A stretch of DNA of 64,000 bases, taken from contig CM018052.1 in the NCBI GenBank assembly GCA_008638375.1, positions 1,227,001 through 1,291,000 on the forward strand, read 5' to 3'. A program made the translations under genes and the position numbers. Below, piece after piece: positions 1-9,787 of this stretch; positions within the stretch are counted from its first letter, which is position 1; the number at the start of each line of letters is the position of its first letter. The DNA is from Nyssa sinensis. Lineage: Eukaryota > Streptophyta > Magnoliopsida > Cornales > Nyssaceae. The notes under the pieces are model-generated. The model was given only the letters and a program-made list of their open reading frames with translations. It was not told the DNA's origin and searched no databases.

Positions 1-1357
1 TGTACAATGCGGCAAACTTCTCTAAGCTATAAGTGGTCCTGACAGGTAGAAAGTGAGCAGACTTGGTCAATCTGTCCACTATGACCCAGACAGCATCAGA
101 GCCTTTCGGTGACTTGGGAAAACCGGACACAAAATCCATGGTAATATGATCCCACTTCCATTCCGGAATAGGGAGTGGTTGCAGAAGTCCGCTAGGACGT
201 TGATGCTCAACTTTCACCTGTTGGCATCGTGTGCAGTGAGCAATAAAATTTGCTACGTCCTTCTTCAATCCGGTCCACCAGTATAACTCCCTGAGGTCAT
301 GATACATCTTCGTAATCCCAGGGTGTATCGTGAATCTCGAGGCATGGGCTTCTTCCAGAATTTCCTTTCTTAACTCGGGTATCTTGGGCACACACAACCT
401 ACCTCGATACCGTAGAATTCCGTCCTGAATTTCAAAATCAGCTTTCCCCGTTGCCTTTACTTCATCACAGATTCTAATCAACTCCTCATCTTGAGTTTGT
501 CCCGCTTTAATTCGCTCCACCAATGTAGATCCAACAGTCAAATTGGCCAGACAAGCCGTGCTACCTGGTGGAACTACCTCGATACCCATTTCATCCAGAT
601 CTCGAATTAACTCCTCCTGAGAGGTAATCATGTAGGCAAGGCTTCCAGATCGTCGACTCAAGGCGTCGGCCACCACATTTGCCTTACCTGGATGGTACTG
701 AATAGCCACATCATAATCCTTAATTAGTTCTAGCCATCTTCGCTGCCTCATGTTTAATTCCTTCTGTGTGAAGAAATATTTCAAACTCTTGTGATCCGTA
801 AAAATCTCACACACCTCCCCATACAGGTAGTGGCGCCAGATTTTTAGGGCAAACACCACTGCAGCTAATTCTAGATCATGGGTAGGATAGTTTTGCTCAT
901 GAGGTCGGAGCTGTCGGGAAGCATAGGCGATGACTCTATTATTCTGCATAAGGACACAACCCAGTCCCTTATAAGAGGCGTCACAGTAAATGACAAACTT
1001 CCCTTCTCTGGAGGGAATAGTCAATACTGGCGCTGTAGTCAGCTTCTCTTTCAGCAGTTGGAAACTCTTTTCTTGCTCATCTGCCCAAATGAATGGTACA
1101 TTACTCTTGGTCAAATGTGTGAGCGGTTTGGCCAGCTTTGCAAAATCTTTCACGAAACGTCGGTAGTACCCAGCCAGTCTAAGAAAACTTCTGACTTCTG
1201 TTACAGTGGTCGGCTGGGGCCAATCCAATATAGCTTCCACCTTTTGTGGATCAACAGCGATGCCTTCTTTGGAAATCACATGGCCCAAGAAGGTAATGCT
1301 GGACAACCAGAATTCACACTTGCTGAATTTTGCATACAGTCTGTGTTCTCTCAGGGT
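1..1357 (-). pseudogene. pol: Ty3/gypsy pol: end of RT, RNase H, integrase (runs off window edge)
   Basis: This is the downstream part of a Tekay/Del-like chromovirus polyprotein. The frame stays open from the stop at 1358-1360 to position 1. I read, in order, the RT thumb/connection; RNase H with a first Asp in DASYKGLGC, a Glu in [10 protein letters not shown] and an Asp in FTDHKSL; a linker ending in [12 protein letters not shown]; then integrase. The integrase zinc finger is present (His in FTIHPG, His in MYHDLREL, CxxC in HCTRCQQ), followed by the first two catalytic Asp residues in TMDFVSGFP and WVIVDRL. The third catalytic residue and the chromodomain would lie left of the window. The frame is the same as the upstream pseudogene segment, so only a stop codon separates them. 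It copies RNA to cDNA and integrates it. High confidence on family; clade assignment is from motif style. Confidence 0.93.
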
Positions 1358-3232
1358 TTATAGTGCTATTCCCAGATGTCTTTCATGTTCCTCCTCGTTC
1401 CGTGAGTATACTAGTATATCATCGATAAACACAATGATGAAGTTATCTAGATATGGTTTAAAAACCCGGTTCATTAAATCCATGAACGCGGCGGGGGCGT
1501 TAGTCACGCCAAAAGGCATGACCAGGAACTCATAGTGACCGTATCGGGTTCGGAAGGCTGTCTTTGGTACATCAGTGTCCTTGACCTTGAGTTGATGGTA
1601 CCCCGATCTCAAGTCAATTTTAGAAAATACACTTGCCCCTTGTAACTGGTCAAACAACTCATCGATACGCGGAAGAGGGTACTTATTCTTTACCGTCACT
1701 TTATTTAGCTCACGGTAATCAATGCACAGTCTTAGGGAGCCGTCCTTCTTCTTCACGAACAACACGGGTGCTCCCCAAGGAGATACACTGGGTCGGATAA
1801 ACCCTTTCTCCAACAATTCCTCTAATTGGGCTTTCAACTCCCTTAACTCTAATGGGGCCATTCGGTAGGGAGTTTTGGATATAGGTTGAGTTCCAGGGAT
1901 AAGATCAATGGAAAACTCGATCTCTCGATCAACTGTTCCTTGCGGTAATTCATCTGGAAACACGTCGGGAAATTCACACACAACTGGCACTTCAGGCAGT
2001 GGGGGATTCTGGGCTTGGGTATCCAAGACACTACATAAATAACCACGACACCCTTTCTTTAATAACCTCCCTGCCTGAATGGCAGAGATTAGGTAGGGTG
2101 GTGGGGTAATCCCCTTTCCCCTAAACATAAACTCGGGCTGTCCCGGGGGCTGAAACAATACACTTTTCTCAAAACAATCGATGGTGGCATGATTGTGTGA
2201 CAACCAATCCATGCCCAATATCACATCAAACCCCTTTATTGCTAAGGGTATTAGATTGACTAACAACTCCTGGTCTCCAATCATTACTCTACAGTCCCTA
2301 AGAATCATGGACCCAATCATTGACATCCCAGAAGGAATTTGTACCGATAACAGTTCATCCATAGGTTCAGGTATCTTATGCAGTTTATCAACAAAAGATG
2401 GAGACACAAAAGAATGCGTGGATCCAGGGTCAATCAACACATATGCAGAAATTCTAGAAATCGGGAGTATACCTGCTACTACAGCATTTGCAGCAGAAGT
2501 GTCTCCTGGTAGCAGTGCAAAGACTCTTCCCGGGCGGCCTTGTGGCTCCTTGCCTTTGTCCTTTGTCTTGGCAAGAGGTACTGGAATAGGCTTCCGTTCT
2601 GCGGTGCCGGTAGTCAAGGTAGGGGTTCTCGGGATTGGTGGATGTTGCGGGCAATCTTTGACTTGGTGCCCCTTATCTCCACATCGGTAGCATGCACCAG
2701 TCAGTCGACGACATTCTCCAGGGTGTAGGTTCTGGCAGTGAGGGCATCTGGACACTTCCTCAATTTTCTTCTGACCCTTGTTGCTCTTACTTGGGCCCTC
2801 AGTCCTTTGCTTCTTGCTCGGCTGCTCCTTCTTAAAGTTTTTGCCCTTTTTCTTTCTTTCCTGGTCCTTCAGTTGGTTGAACTCTTCCATGTCCTTTTCA
2901 ATAACTAGGGCTTTGTTAAGGACATCGGAATAGGTGTGTAGTTCAAAGGCCAAGACTTTAGTCCGTATCCCGATCCGAAGACCTGCGAGGAATTTCCTTG
3001 CCCTATTATGCTCTTCCCTCACCAAAAAGGAAGCAAATCTGGACAACGCAGAGAACTTGGCTGCATATTGAATCACGGTCATGTCCCCTTGTTTTAGGGT
3101 GGCGAACTCCTGAATTTTTCTCTCCCGGATTGTAGGGGGAAAGAACATGCCATAAAACTTTTCAATAAAATCGGCCCAGGTAATAGTGGGGTTCTGTACT
3201 TGCATCTCGAGCCACCACTTGTAAGCTTCTCC
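1358..3232 (-). pseudogene. gag-pol: Ty3/gypsy gag C-terminus, protease and reverse transcriptase, stop-interrupted
   Basis: Counting residues from the Met at 3203-3205 (615 codons), the segment has a retrotransposon gag domain (about 1-105), a lysine-rich linker, a CCHC zinc knuckle (C172, C175, H180, C185), a retropepsin-like protease (D259 in [10 protein letters not shown], and DVILGMDWL at 327-335) and an RT domain (about 446-615) with D531 and the FIDD active site at D595-D596. The protease triplet is DPG rather than DSG/DTG. The Met is probably not a real start: 10 sense codons upstream of it in the same frame lie before a TAG at 3233-3235, and the protein reads through biologically from gag. 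It ends at TAA 1358-1360, just after the RT active site, at a position where related elements usually have glutamine. Two point stops and no frameshift break this copy, so it is a fairly young pseudogene. Confidence 0.95.
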
Positions 3233-3616
3233 CTATAACATGTAAGTGGCTAGCATCACTTTCTCGGCTTCCGAACAAATCAAGAGCTTAAAGGTCTTTT
3301 CCATTGACATGACCCACAGCTCAGCTTTCTCAGGGTCGGTAACAGCATCGAAAGTCGGGGGTTTGAGCTTATGGAAGCGATCTAACAAGTCATTACGAAT
3401 GCCGGTTTCCAACGGTTGCGCTGGGGCAGGCGGAGGCGGAACTACCGGAGGCTTTACCGGGTTATTTGCTAGTCCGGCCTGGTGTTGCTGTAAGGTTCTT
3501 GATAGTCCCTCAATGGCCTGGCCGAATTGAGCTAATGTGGCCCTCATTTCCCGTAGGGCTACGTTCTCCGTTGGGGCCCGCGGTTCCCTATTGTTACTCC
3601 TAGTTCGAGGCGGCAT
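3233..3616 (-). pseudogene. gag: Ty3/gypsy gag N-terminus
   Basis: This is the start of the gag polyprotein, whose product forms the particle shell. The likely initiator is the Met at 3614-3616 (MPPRTRSNNREP), a beginning typical of Tekay/Del gag; the open frame extends 12 codons further upstream but that stretch looks like leader. A proline-rich segment (PPVVPPPPAPAQP) precedes the capsid-like part FHKLKPPTFDAVTDPEKAELW. The frame closes at TAG 3233-3235 inside the capsid domain, and the capsid sequence continues in the same frame (GEAYKWW) directly after it. The start lies about 170 bases inside the PBS, normal for this clade. Family certain, start choice likely. Confidence 0.92.
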
Positions 3617-3787
3617 CTGAAGCAACATAAAAAGTATTCTAAGTATCCTCATTCAATGTGTCATAGTAAGAATGTCATTCAGGTTGTTCATCGATTCAGA
3701 ATTTCTATGACTTAAGTATTTGCTTTCTAAGGATTCAGTGTTTAAATAACCCTAAGGTTCTGGTCTATTCTGACTTTCAAACCTGTA

Positions 3788-3799
3788 GCTCTGATACCA
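3788..3799 (-). promoter_or_regulatory. Primer binding site, initiator tRNA-Met type
   Basis: On the minus strand this reads TGGTATCAGAGC, complementary to the 3' end of plant initiator tRNA-Met, and it sits 6 bases inside the 5' LTR end at 3806. It primes minus-strand cDNA synthesis of the element at 1-7567. Confidence 0.93.
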
Positions 3800-4207
3800 C
3801 TCTTTTGTCACATCCCCCAGACCCACCCTGTGCGGATTTGGGGTACGTGGCAAAGGCCAGTTAGGCACCCATCGGGTTTTATCAGTTTTTTTTTTTGTTT
3901 TGAAAACAAAACCCCGACGGTAATCCTAACCAAAGGCCATTCCGATCTAAATCCCAAGCATAATGCATTCAACATATATAGTTTAAGCAGCGGAATTTTC
4001 ACATGAGAATGCATACATATATACTTGGTAGAGCATTCAGGATATATCATAGTCAGACCTATCTTAATCAAGATTACAAAACAGTTTCACTACAAAAGGT
4101 CATAGTCTGTTCAGTTACACAAAAGTACAAAAATGATATAGATTCTCAAAAATGGTTTATCATTCTATCTGGGGGTCTCCAACTTTATCCCCTAAGTTCT
4201 GGACTTG

Positions 4208-4993
4208 CTAAACCTGTCCATCTGAGAGTTCCCCTGAAATTATTAAAATAATGGAATGAGCTTTAAAAGCCCAGTGAGTAACACAGATATCCAGGCATGA
4301 GTTTCGAATTCAATCTTTGCTTAAATCACATGGTTAAGTAAATCAGTTTGGAATTAAAAGTTTAATAAATCCAAGTCAAATTCAATAGATCAAAACAGAT
4401 AAACAGTTCAGAGTGCTAGCATATCAATCAGAAGTATAGTTAATCATTTGAGAAACTAAAAACCATGTCATCGGTGATAAAAGCATGCATTTAAAACAAT
4501 TGCATTTAAAACATATAGTATTCGAAACAATTTAGCAGATCGAGGAGCAGTAACTTAACAGAGTCAGAAGTTACTCACCTTCAATATTTGAATTTGAAGC
4601 TATGAACGGAGCCTTCCTCTTTTTCTCTTTAAGCCTAAAACAATTTATAAAGATTTATCAACTCATGACCTTAGACTGAGTAAGTCTACCCTATGATGGG
4701 TTTCATGGAACTAACTTATAGTGGCTAGTTCTTAGGTCTTACCTCTTAAGCATTTGGCTTAGGGTTTCAGTATCTTCCTGTTTTTTCATCTTGGCCTCGG
4801 CAATCATTTCCTTAGTACGTGCCTTATATATGAAGGGCTGGATGGAAACGATTTCAGTGGACTTAGCTATTCTAATATGGCGCTCAATAACTCTTTGCTG
4901 CCTCAGTAATTCTTGCATAAACTCTTGCTGTTTCTTATCGGCTAACCTCTCTGCCTTAGTCATGATGGTGAATTTCTTGCCCTGTTTGTCCAT
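4208..4993 (-). CDS. LTR-embedded spliced small gene, copy 1 (unknown function, 110 aa predicted)
   Basis: I do not recognise this protein. Predicted coding exons are 4743-4993, 4579-4634 and 4208-4233 (333 nt with stop). The start has a strong context (ACCATGG) and follows an acceptor at 5019/5018. Exon 1 is helical and charged (KKQQEFM, IRIAKSTE, PFIYK; Glu/Lys-rich tail) and ends AAGAG|GTAAGA. Exon 2 opens after TTGTTTTAG and encodes LKEKKRKAP, which resembles a nuclear localisation signal; it ends GAAG|GTGAGTAAC. Exon 3 follows ATTTCAG and encodes ELSDGQV then TAG. Both junctions keep frame, and the same three exons recur at 16768-23703 and 48678-49499. A TATA box (6867-6880) and leader donor (6680) lie upstream in the same LTR. 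No transmembrane segment or signal peptide is seen. Exon structure is inference from consensus sites plus conservation. Confidence 0.72.
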
Positions 4994-5017
4994 GGTAGTT
5001 TAAGTGATATCTTTTTA

Positions 5018-5640
5018 CCTAGAACACAGTTTGACATGTTAGAACAGATGCCTTCATATATTTATCGGTTCTGATTTTCATATTATGGACCTAACCATTG
5101 AGTCCGGAAGGTCGAAGAAAGTCAATTTAGACTCTCTCGGCTTTTAAATCTGGGTTCGGGTATATCAGGGGTATTTTGGTCATTTTTGCCGTCACATAAT
5201 TTCTGTCTCGGATTCGTCATCTAATCATGTATACAGTCTCACAAGTGTCAGGTCAATCACTAGTATTAATTCCGTTTTAATCGGACTTCCTTTAGGCCTT
5301 GTACAGTGTCAGGGGTATTATGGTAATTTCATATGTTGTATTTTTCGGTACTTTATTTGTAGTCACGGACCTCACCATTGAGTCCGGAATGTCCAACATA
5401 GTTAAAATGGACTATCTTTCAGAAAAATTTGGCCCTATGTGTCATTAGGGGCAGTATGGTCATTTACCCTTTACATGTCTGTATTTTTTGGGACTTGGTT
5501 TCACAAATCGGACTCCACCATTGAGTCCGGAATGCCCGAAATAGTAAGATTACACTATTCAATCATTAAATTCGGACTTGGTTTGACTTGTTTAAGGTCC
5601 AGGGGCATTATGGTAATTATTCCCTTTTAATAAAATAATT
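5018..5640 (-). repeat. Tandem diverged hairpin modules in LTR intron
   Basis: Three imperfect copies (near 5090, 5366 and 5516) of a roughly 140-280-base module centre on a core like GGACTCCACCATTGAGTCC, whose ends GGACTC and GAGTCC can pair. Each is followed by GGAATGYCCRA-type sequence and a GGGGYANTNTGGTCATTT segment. The same module recurs in every long LTR of families A to D here. Confidence 0.75.
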
Positions 5641-5842
5641 AAATAATTATTTTATTATTTTAATTAATTTTTCAGGGGTATAATTGCATAAGATTTTCAA
5701 AATCTGGGCCTTAGTATAATTCTGTCAAACAGTGGGGGTCAGTTTGCAAATATTTAAAAGTTCAAAACTGAACCAAAGGGTTCAGTCTCTTTACAACTGA
5801 ACCGGTCCGGTTCAGTCCGGTTCTGACCGGTTTTGTTACATT

Positions 5843-5865
5843 GCTGACGTCATGATGACGTCAGC
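5843..5865. promoter_or_regulatory. Paired TGACGTCA palindromes (bZIP-type sites)
   Basis: Two TGACGTCA octamers lie three bases apart and together form a near-perfect larger palindrome. TGACGTCA is the classic binding core of TGA/CREB-like bZIP factors. Equivalent pairs occur at 24523-24545 and 50290-50310, and a single site near 27566, at the same place in related LTRs. Confidence 0.6.
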
Positions 5866-6679
5866 CCTAGAATAATTTAAAAACTAGTTTATTCAAAACG
5901 ACGTAGCTTTATTAATGCAGTGGCAGTCCCTGGGACAGACACGTGTCCGAGTTGGCTCGGCCCAACCCATCTCGACTCGATCGACTCGGTCGACTCAGCC
6001 GAGTCAACTCCGTCTTCTCCACAAACTGACTCGGTGTTGCCCTATTTTCTGCAGATTTTTAGCTTCTATTTCGTGAGTTTTAGGGTACGGTTTCTTGCTG
6101 TTTTGGGGTGGTATCGACTCTTGAGGGTCACACCAACACTTTGGCATCGGTTTTGGGCATCGAATCAACCCAACAAGTTCTGTTTTCAAGAGGGTAACCG
6201 TGACCTGCAACTCGCTCTAGCGTCCTCATTTCTCAACCATTTTGTGTGTGGTTTGAAGCTACGTGACCTACAAACTCTAAGGATCAAGACCCTATTTATA
6301 TATTTCAGTTTAGTCTCGAGTTTTAACGGATTGGATTTTAAACCCGTAGGTTCATTTCCAATTTCGTGGGGCTACAGTGAGTCTCGAGGTCGCGTAGGTA
6401 CATATTTGAGATCCTCTTGGGGTCTATTTCAGGCCTTGACACTCAAAACTCTGAACTGTTATGGTCGATTCAGACCTGGGTTTTCCAAGGTTCATCAATG
6501 GAGGTTGGTCTCGGGTTTCATGGGTTTTGACCTATCCGAGACCTCTAAGCCATGCTATACACTCAAAACAGTTCCTAGAGTCAATAATGAGGCATGCATG
6601 TAGTCTATATCCGTAGCAACTCATCAAAAATAATTCAAAAATCTACAAAACAAGAATTGAAGATAATTTAGAATTTTTA

Positions 6680-6880
6680 CCTTCACAGTGCTGTCCCTCT
6701 CGGTTATGGCTCGACCCAGACCTTTCACAGTGTCCTCAAGTTCCTCAGGTCATGCATGAAGTCCTTAAGCCTTTACTTCAATTGCCAATTCCCTCTCTCA
6801 CTTGCATGCACAATCTCCCTTCTCTCTCTCTCTCCACACTCCAAACCTCTCATGCATTCACCAACCTAATATATATATAG
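6680..6880 (-). promoter_or_regulatory. LTR promoter TATA box and leader exon to first splice donor
   Basis: On the minus strand a TATA box (CTATATATATATTAGG, 6867-6880) is followed about 190 bases later by a donor, GTGAAG|GTAAAAATTC (intron begins 6680). The next good acceptor is GTGTTCTAG at 5019, 25 bases before the ATG of the LTR gene. The same spacing from TATA to donor is seen in the LTR at 25478-29145 (TATA 28549-28560, donor CCGAAG|GTAAGTGAG at 28361). Confidence 0.55.
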
Positions 6881-7170
6881 AGACATGGCAGCACACAGCT
6901 TGCTAGGTGGTTTGTCTTCAAAACCATGGTTTAGGTTTTGCATGCAACTTGGTTGGTGGATGGGGGTGTATCTTGACCATTATGATGTCTCTCATATATG
7001 TATTCAAATATGCATAGCAATGGAGTCTCGGTTGATTGAAAAAATGATGTGAGAGGAGATGAGGTAAGCTAATGATAGGAGTCTTGCATGTAAGGCCATT
7101 GGCCAATTTGGGTGGTGGCTTGAGCAGATTATAGGTTATATACATATTTTGCTGTATTTATGCACAAAGT

Positions 7171-7250
7171 AACCAACAGCCTAGTTGGTAACTTTTTGGG
7201 ACAAAGTTGCTTACCTTGGTAGGTCAAGGGTTCAATTCCCCTTGGCCTCC
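7171..7250 (+). repeat. tRNA-like Pol III A/B-box module in LTR (antisense to element)
   Basis: An A-box-like AGCCTAGTTGG (from 7179) is followed about 50 bases later by a B box GGGTTCAATTCCCC (7228-7241), which forms a T-arm-like stem. The outer ends do not make a clear acceptor stem, so it is tRNA-derived rather than a tRNA gene. Matching modules lie in the other long LTRs. Confidence 0.65.
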
Positions 7251-7567
7251 CAAGTGACCATTTTCTCTTATTTTCTGGTTAAGGCCCTGTTTGGTTGTCG
7301 CTAAATTCCAGTTTCACTGTTTTGGCCTTAACTCCCAATCTGTAACTCCTTTTTCAGTGCAGTTTCTTTCTGTCACTTCCTACTCAGAATATCTTCCATT
7401 GACCAAGGTCCAATGTCAGTTTTTATTTTCTCGAGTTTCCCATAATTAGCTAATTCGAGTTTTATCACTATTAAAAATAGGCATTAAATTAGCTAAACCT
7501 GACATTTCATTCCCAAAACAGTTTTCTCATATACAAAACATGTCGGTTACGAGATTGGGGTATTACA

Positions 7568-8099
7568 TTACGTGAGTCAGGCCCTAGCGCCTCATGTTCC
7601 TTAATTGGAACTATATCAGCCACGCTTGGACGAAGCCCAACCACAACTTGTTCAGCCCTCGGCCCAAAGCCCACGCCTGAATTCATGCACCGCACCAAGC
7701 CATTCCATCCTGAGCCAAGCCCATCTTCATGCCTTTCTACACTACACGGCCACACGAACTCCCCTGGCCCACATAACTTCATTACTTGGCTTTGCTAAAC
7801 GGTTCAGAATGTCGGGTTCACTTAAGTGCACTGTGCCTGTCATCAACACAAATTTAAATAAATAATTCGAATAATAAAGCTCCAAAAATATTAAGTGTAA
7901 ATTACAATTACGAATTATCTCTCGCCAGTAAATATTGCAACATTTAAAATTTAAAACCTTATAAAATAATGCTCAAACCAATCTTACTACAAATAGAAAT
8001 AAAATAAAATAATATCAATTATATCCTGCACTTCTATTCACATTCTAGCAATTTAATCTAATAATAGGACATTTAGAGTGCACTTTTGCGCACTCATCA
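7568..8099 (-). repeat. Athila-like 3' LTR, truncated (last 532 bases only)
   Basis: It matches 14044-14575 closely (shared AGTCAGGCCCTAGCGCC and AGAGTGCACTTTTG) and ends in ...CACTCATCA at 8099. The first 976 bases present in the other LTR are missing, and the cut edge directly joins the family A LTR end at 7567. Confidence 0.88.
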
Positions 8100-9787
8100 C
8101 ACTCCCTAACTTACTCATTGCTAGTCCTTAGCAATTTCCATGCATAAACGGCAAAAAAGATCAAGGAAAAACACACAGTAGGCATCTAATCACACTTTTC
8201 AGATTCACAAATCAGAGCAATTTTAGGAATTCAATAATCCTGTAACAATCAATCCACTTATAGCAAATCGCAGAGTTTGTGTGTGTGCTCCAAACCATAT
8301 CCATCTAACCACAAACCATGACACATGCAACATCAAGAACATCTCAAGCAAAAGGTTCAACTCCATATCTCACGGGTATAAAAGTGTTCCATGTAGGGGT
8401 TCTCTCTATGGAGTTGACAAAGGGTGTACACGCTCAATGAAGAATTAGGCAATTACGGACAAGCAACAAGCAAACATTGATCTTATGATAGGCGCACTAA
8501 CAAATGAGATTTCCACCACTCTTTCCACAGGCTTACTCAAGATCAGAACGATCAACATAAAAAGGTTGTAACGTGGCTCGGGCTAGGGGTTATGTGAAGA
8601 AAATGATAAAATGGATTCAAAAACTTTCAAGTACATACTAAAAGAATTTCATCACGAACCATAGTAAACCAAACTTCTCACTTGATGTACTCTTCAACTT
8701 TCCAAATCACTGAATAATAAAACCTCTCCTTCGTTTTCTTCTCCCTCTCTCTTTTTCTTCACCTTTTTTAATTTTTCAATTCAATTTTTTTTCTAGACTT
8801 TGATGCTCACCCAACTGAACACTTTATACTTGTACTGTTTCTTTTTCTTTTTCTGCTCTTTTTTTTTCAATGCAACACAAAAGACAAGAAATTTAAATTC
8901 CACACCTAGTACACAGCAAAAAAGGTAGGAAAATCAATGTATAGGCTATACTCCAATGTGGAGAGGTATGGATGATGTGGGCACATGAAAAAGAACTATA
9001 TGTGTTTGTTGGCTCAAAGTTGGCTACTAAGGGACTATGATGAGAAGGGTTAGCTTGAAAGGCTCAAACGTTAATCCTAAATTGACCTTCGTCATATCCC
9101 AAGTATATCCATTGTCGTACCACCAACCATATAATGATATTCTCAAAAGAAGTGCCCAATTCAATAGATCAAGGAATGCTTATCACAATTTCCTACATTT
9201 GAAGGCTCTCAATTCTCTCCACAACTCACATGAATACTTAAGCAAAAGAGTTCTCTAGCTACATGTGTCAACCACCATCTTACCACAAAGTTTGGATAAG
9301 TGCATTAAAAGTTCTGTGAATGCCTCAGTAGAATGATTATGGTGGATTCGGCAAATTCATAAAAATGGCTATGAATGATAATGAATGCTCATGTGAAAAG
9401 ATGCACGTGTGATGCAAATTTTAAAAAATTTTGACACATGAAAATATGCCATAACAATTTAAATGCTGAATTTGCAACCACCACCCCCCAACTTAAATGA
9501 AACATTGTCCTCAATGTTTAGCAATCAAAATTGAATGGAGGCTTCTAAAAAGGAGAGAATACACCTGATGTGTTGTGGGCAGCTTGCTAAGCACCAAGAT
9601 GGCAACCTATATTGACAAAATGAAACTAACCTGCAAATAAAAAAACAAAGAAAACAACAGCAAACAAAAAGAAAAAGAACGAAAATAAAAGAAAACAAAA
9701 ACAAAATAAAACAAATAAAATAAATAAATAAATACTAAAAATAAATAAATAATTAAAAAACAAATAAAACATACCTGCATGGCGTGA
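8100..9787 (-). other. Athila-like 3' untranslated region, no gene seen
   Basis: A/T-rich sequence between the integrase tail and the 3' LTR. Near 9480 the minus strand reads GAGGACAATGTTT then AAGTTGGGGGGTGG, a purine-rich motif typical of the region downstream of Athila/Tat pol. 9610-9770 is an AAATAAA-type low-complexity run. The open frames here are short and have no recognisable domain. Confidence 0.6.

Larger units (their letters stand above)
3806..7567 (-). repeat. 5' LTR of the Tekay-like element (family A, about 3.76 kb)
   Basis: In plus orientation it starts TGTCACATCCCCC and ends GGGGTATTACA, so in element orientation it has TG...CA ends. It lies directly outside the PBS. In element orientation it contains an antisense tRNA-like module (7171-7250), a TATA box (6867-6880), a leader-exon splice donor (6680/6681), a long intron holding tandem hairpin modules and paired TGACGTCA motifs, and then the three coding exons of the LTR-embedded gene (4993 to 4208). 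The left neighbour is the element's own gag-pol. The right end abuts a truncated Athila LTR, so the expected target duplication cannot be seen. Confidence 0.88.

Noticed and set aside
5920..6603. 227-codon plus-strand open frame inside the family A LTR
   Set aside because: It is antisense to the LTR gene and promoter, has no recognisable domain, and the corresponding stretch in other LTRs is not kept open.
7171..7250. Functional tRNA gene
   Set aside because: A and B boxes are present, but the acceptor ends do not pair and the anticodon arm cannot be drawn; recorded as a tRNA-like module.
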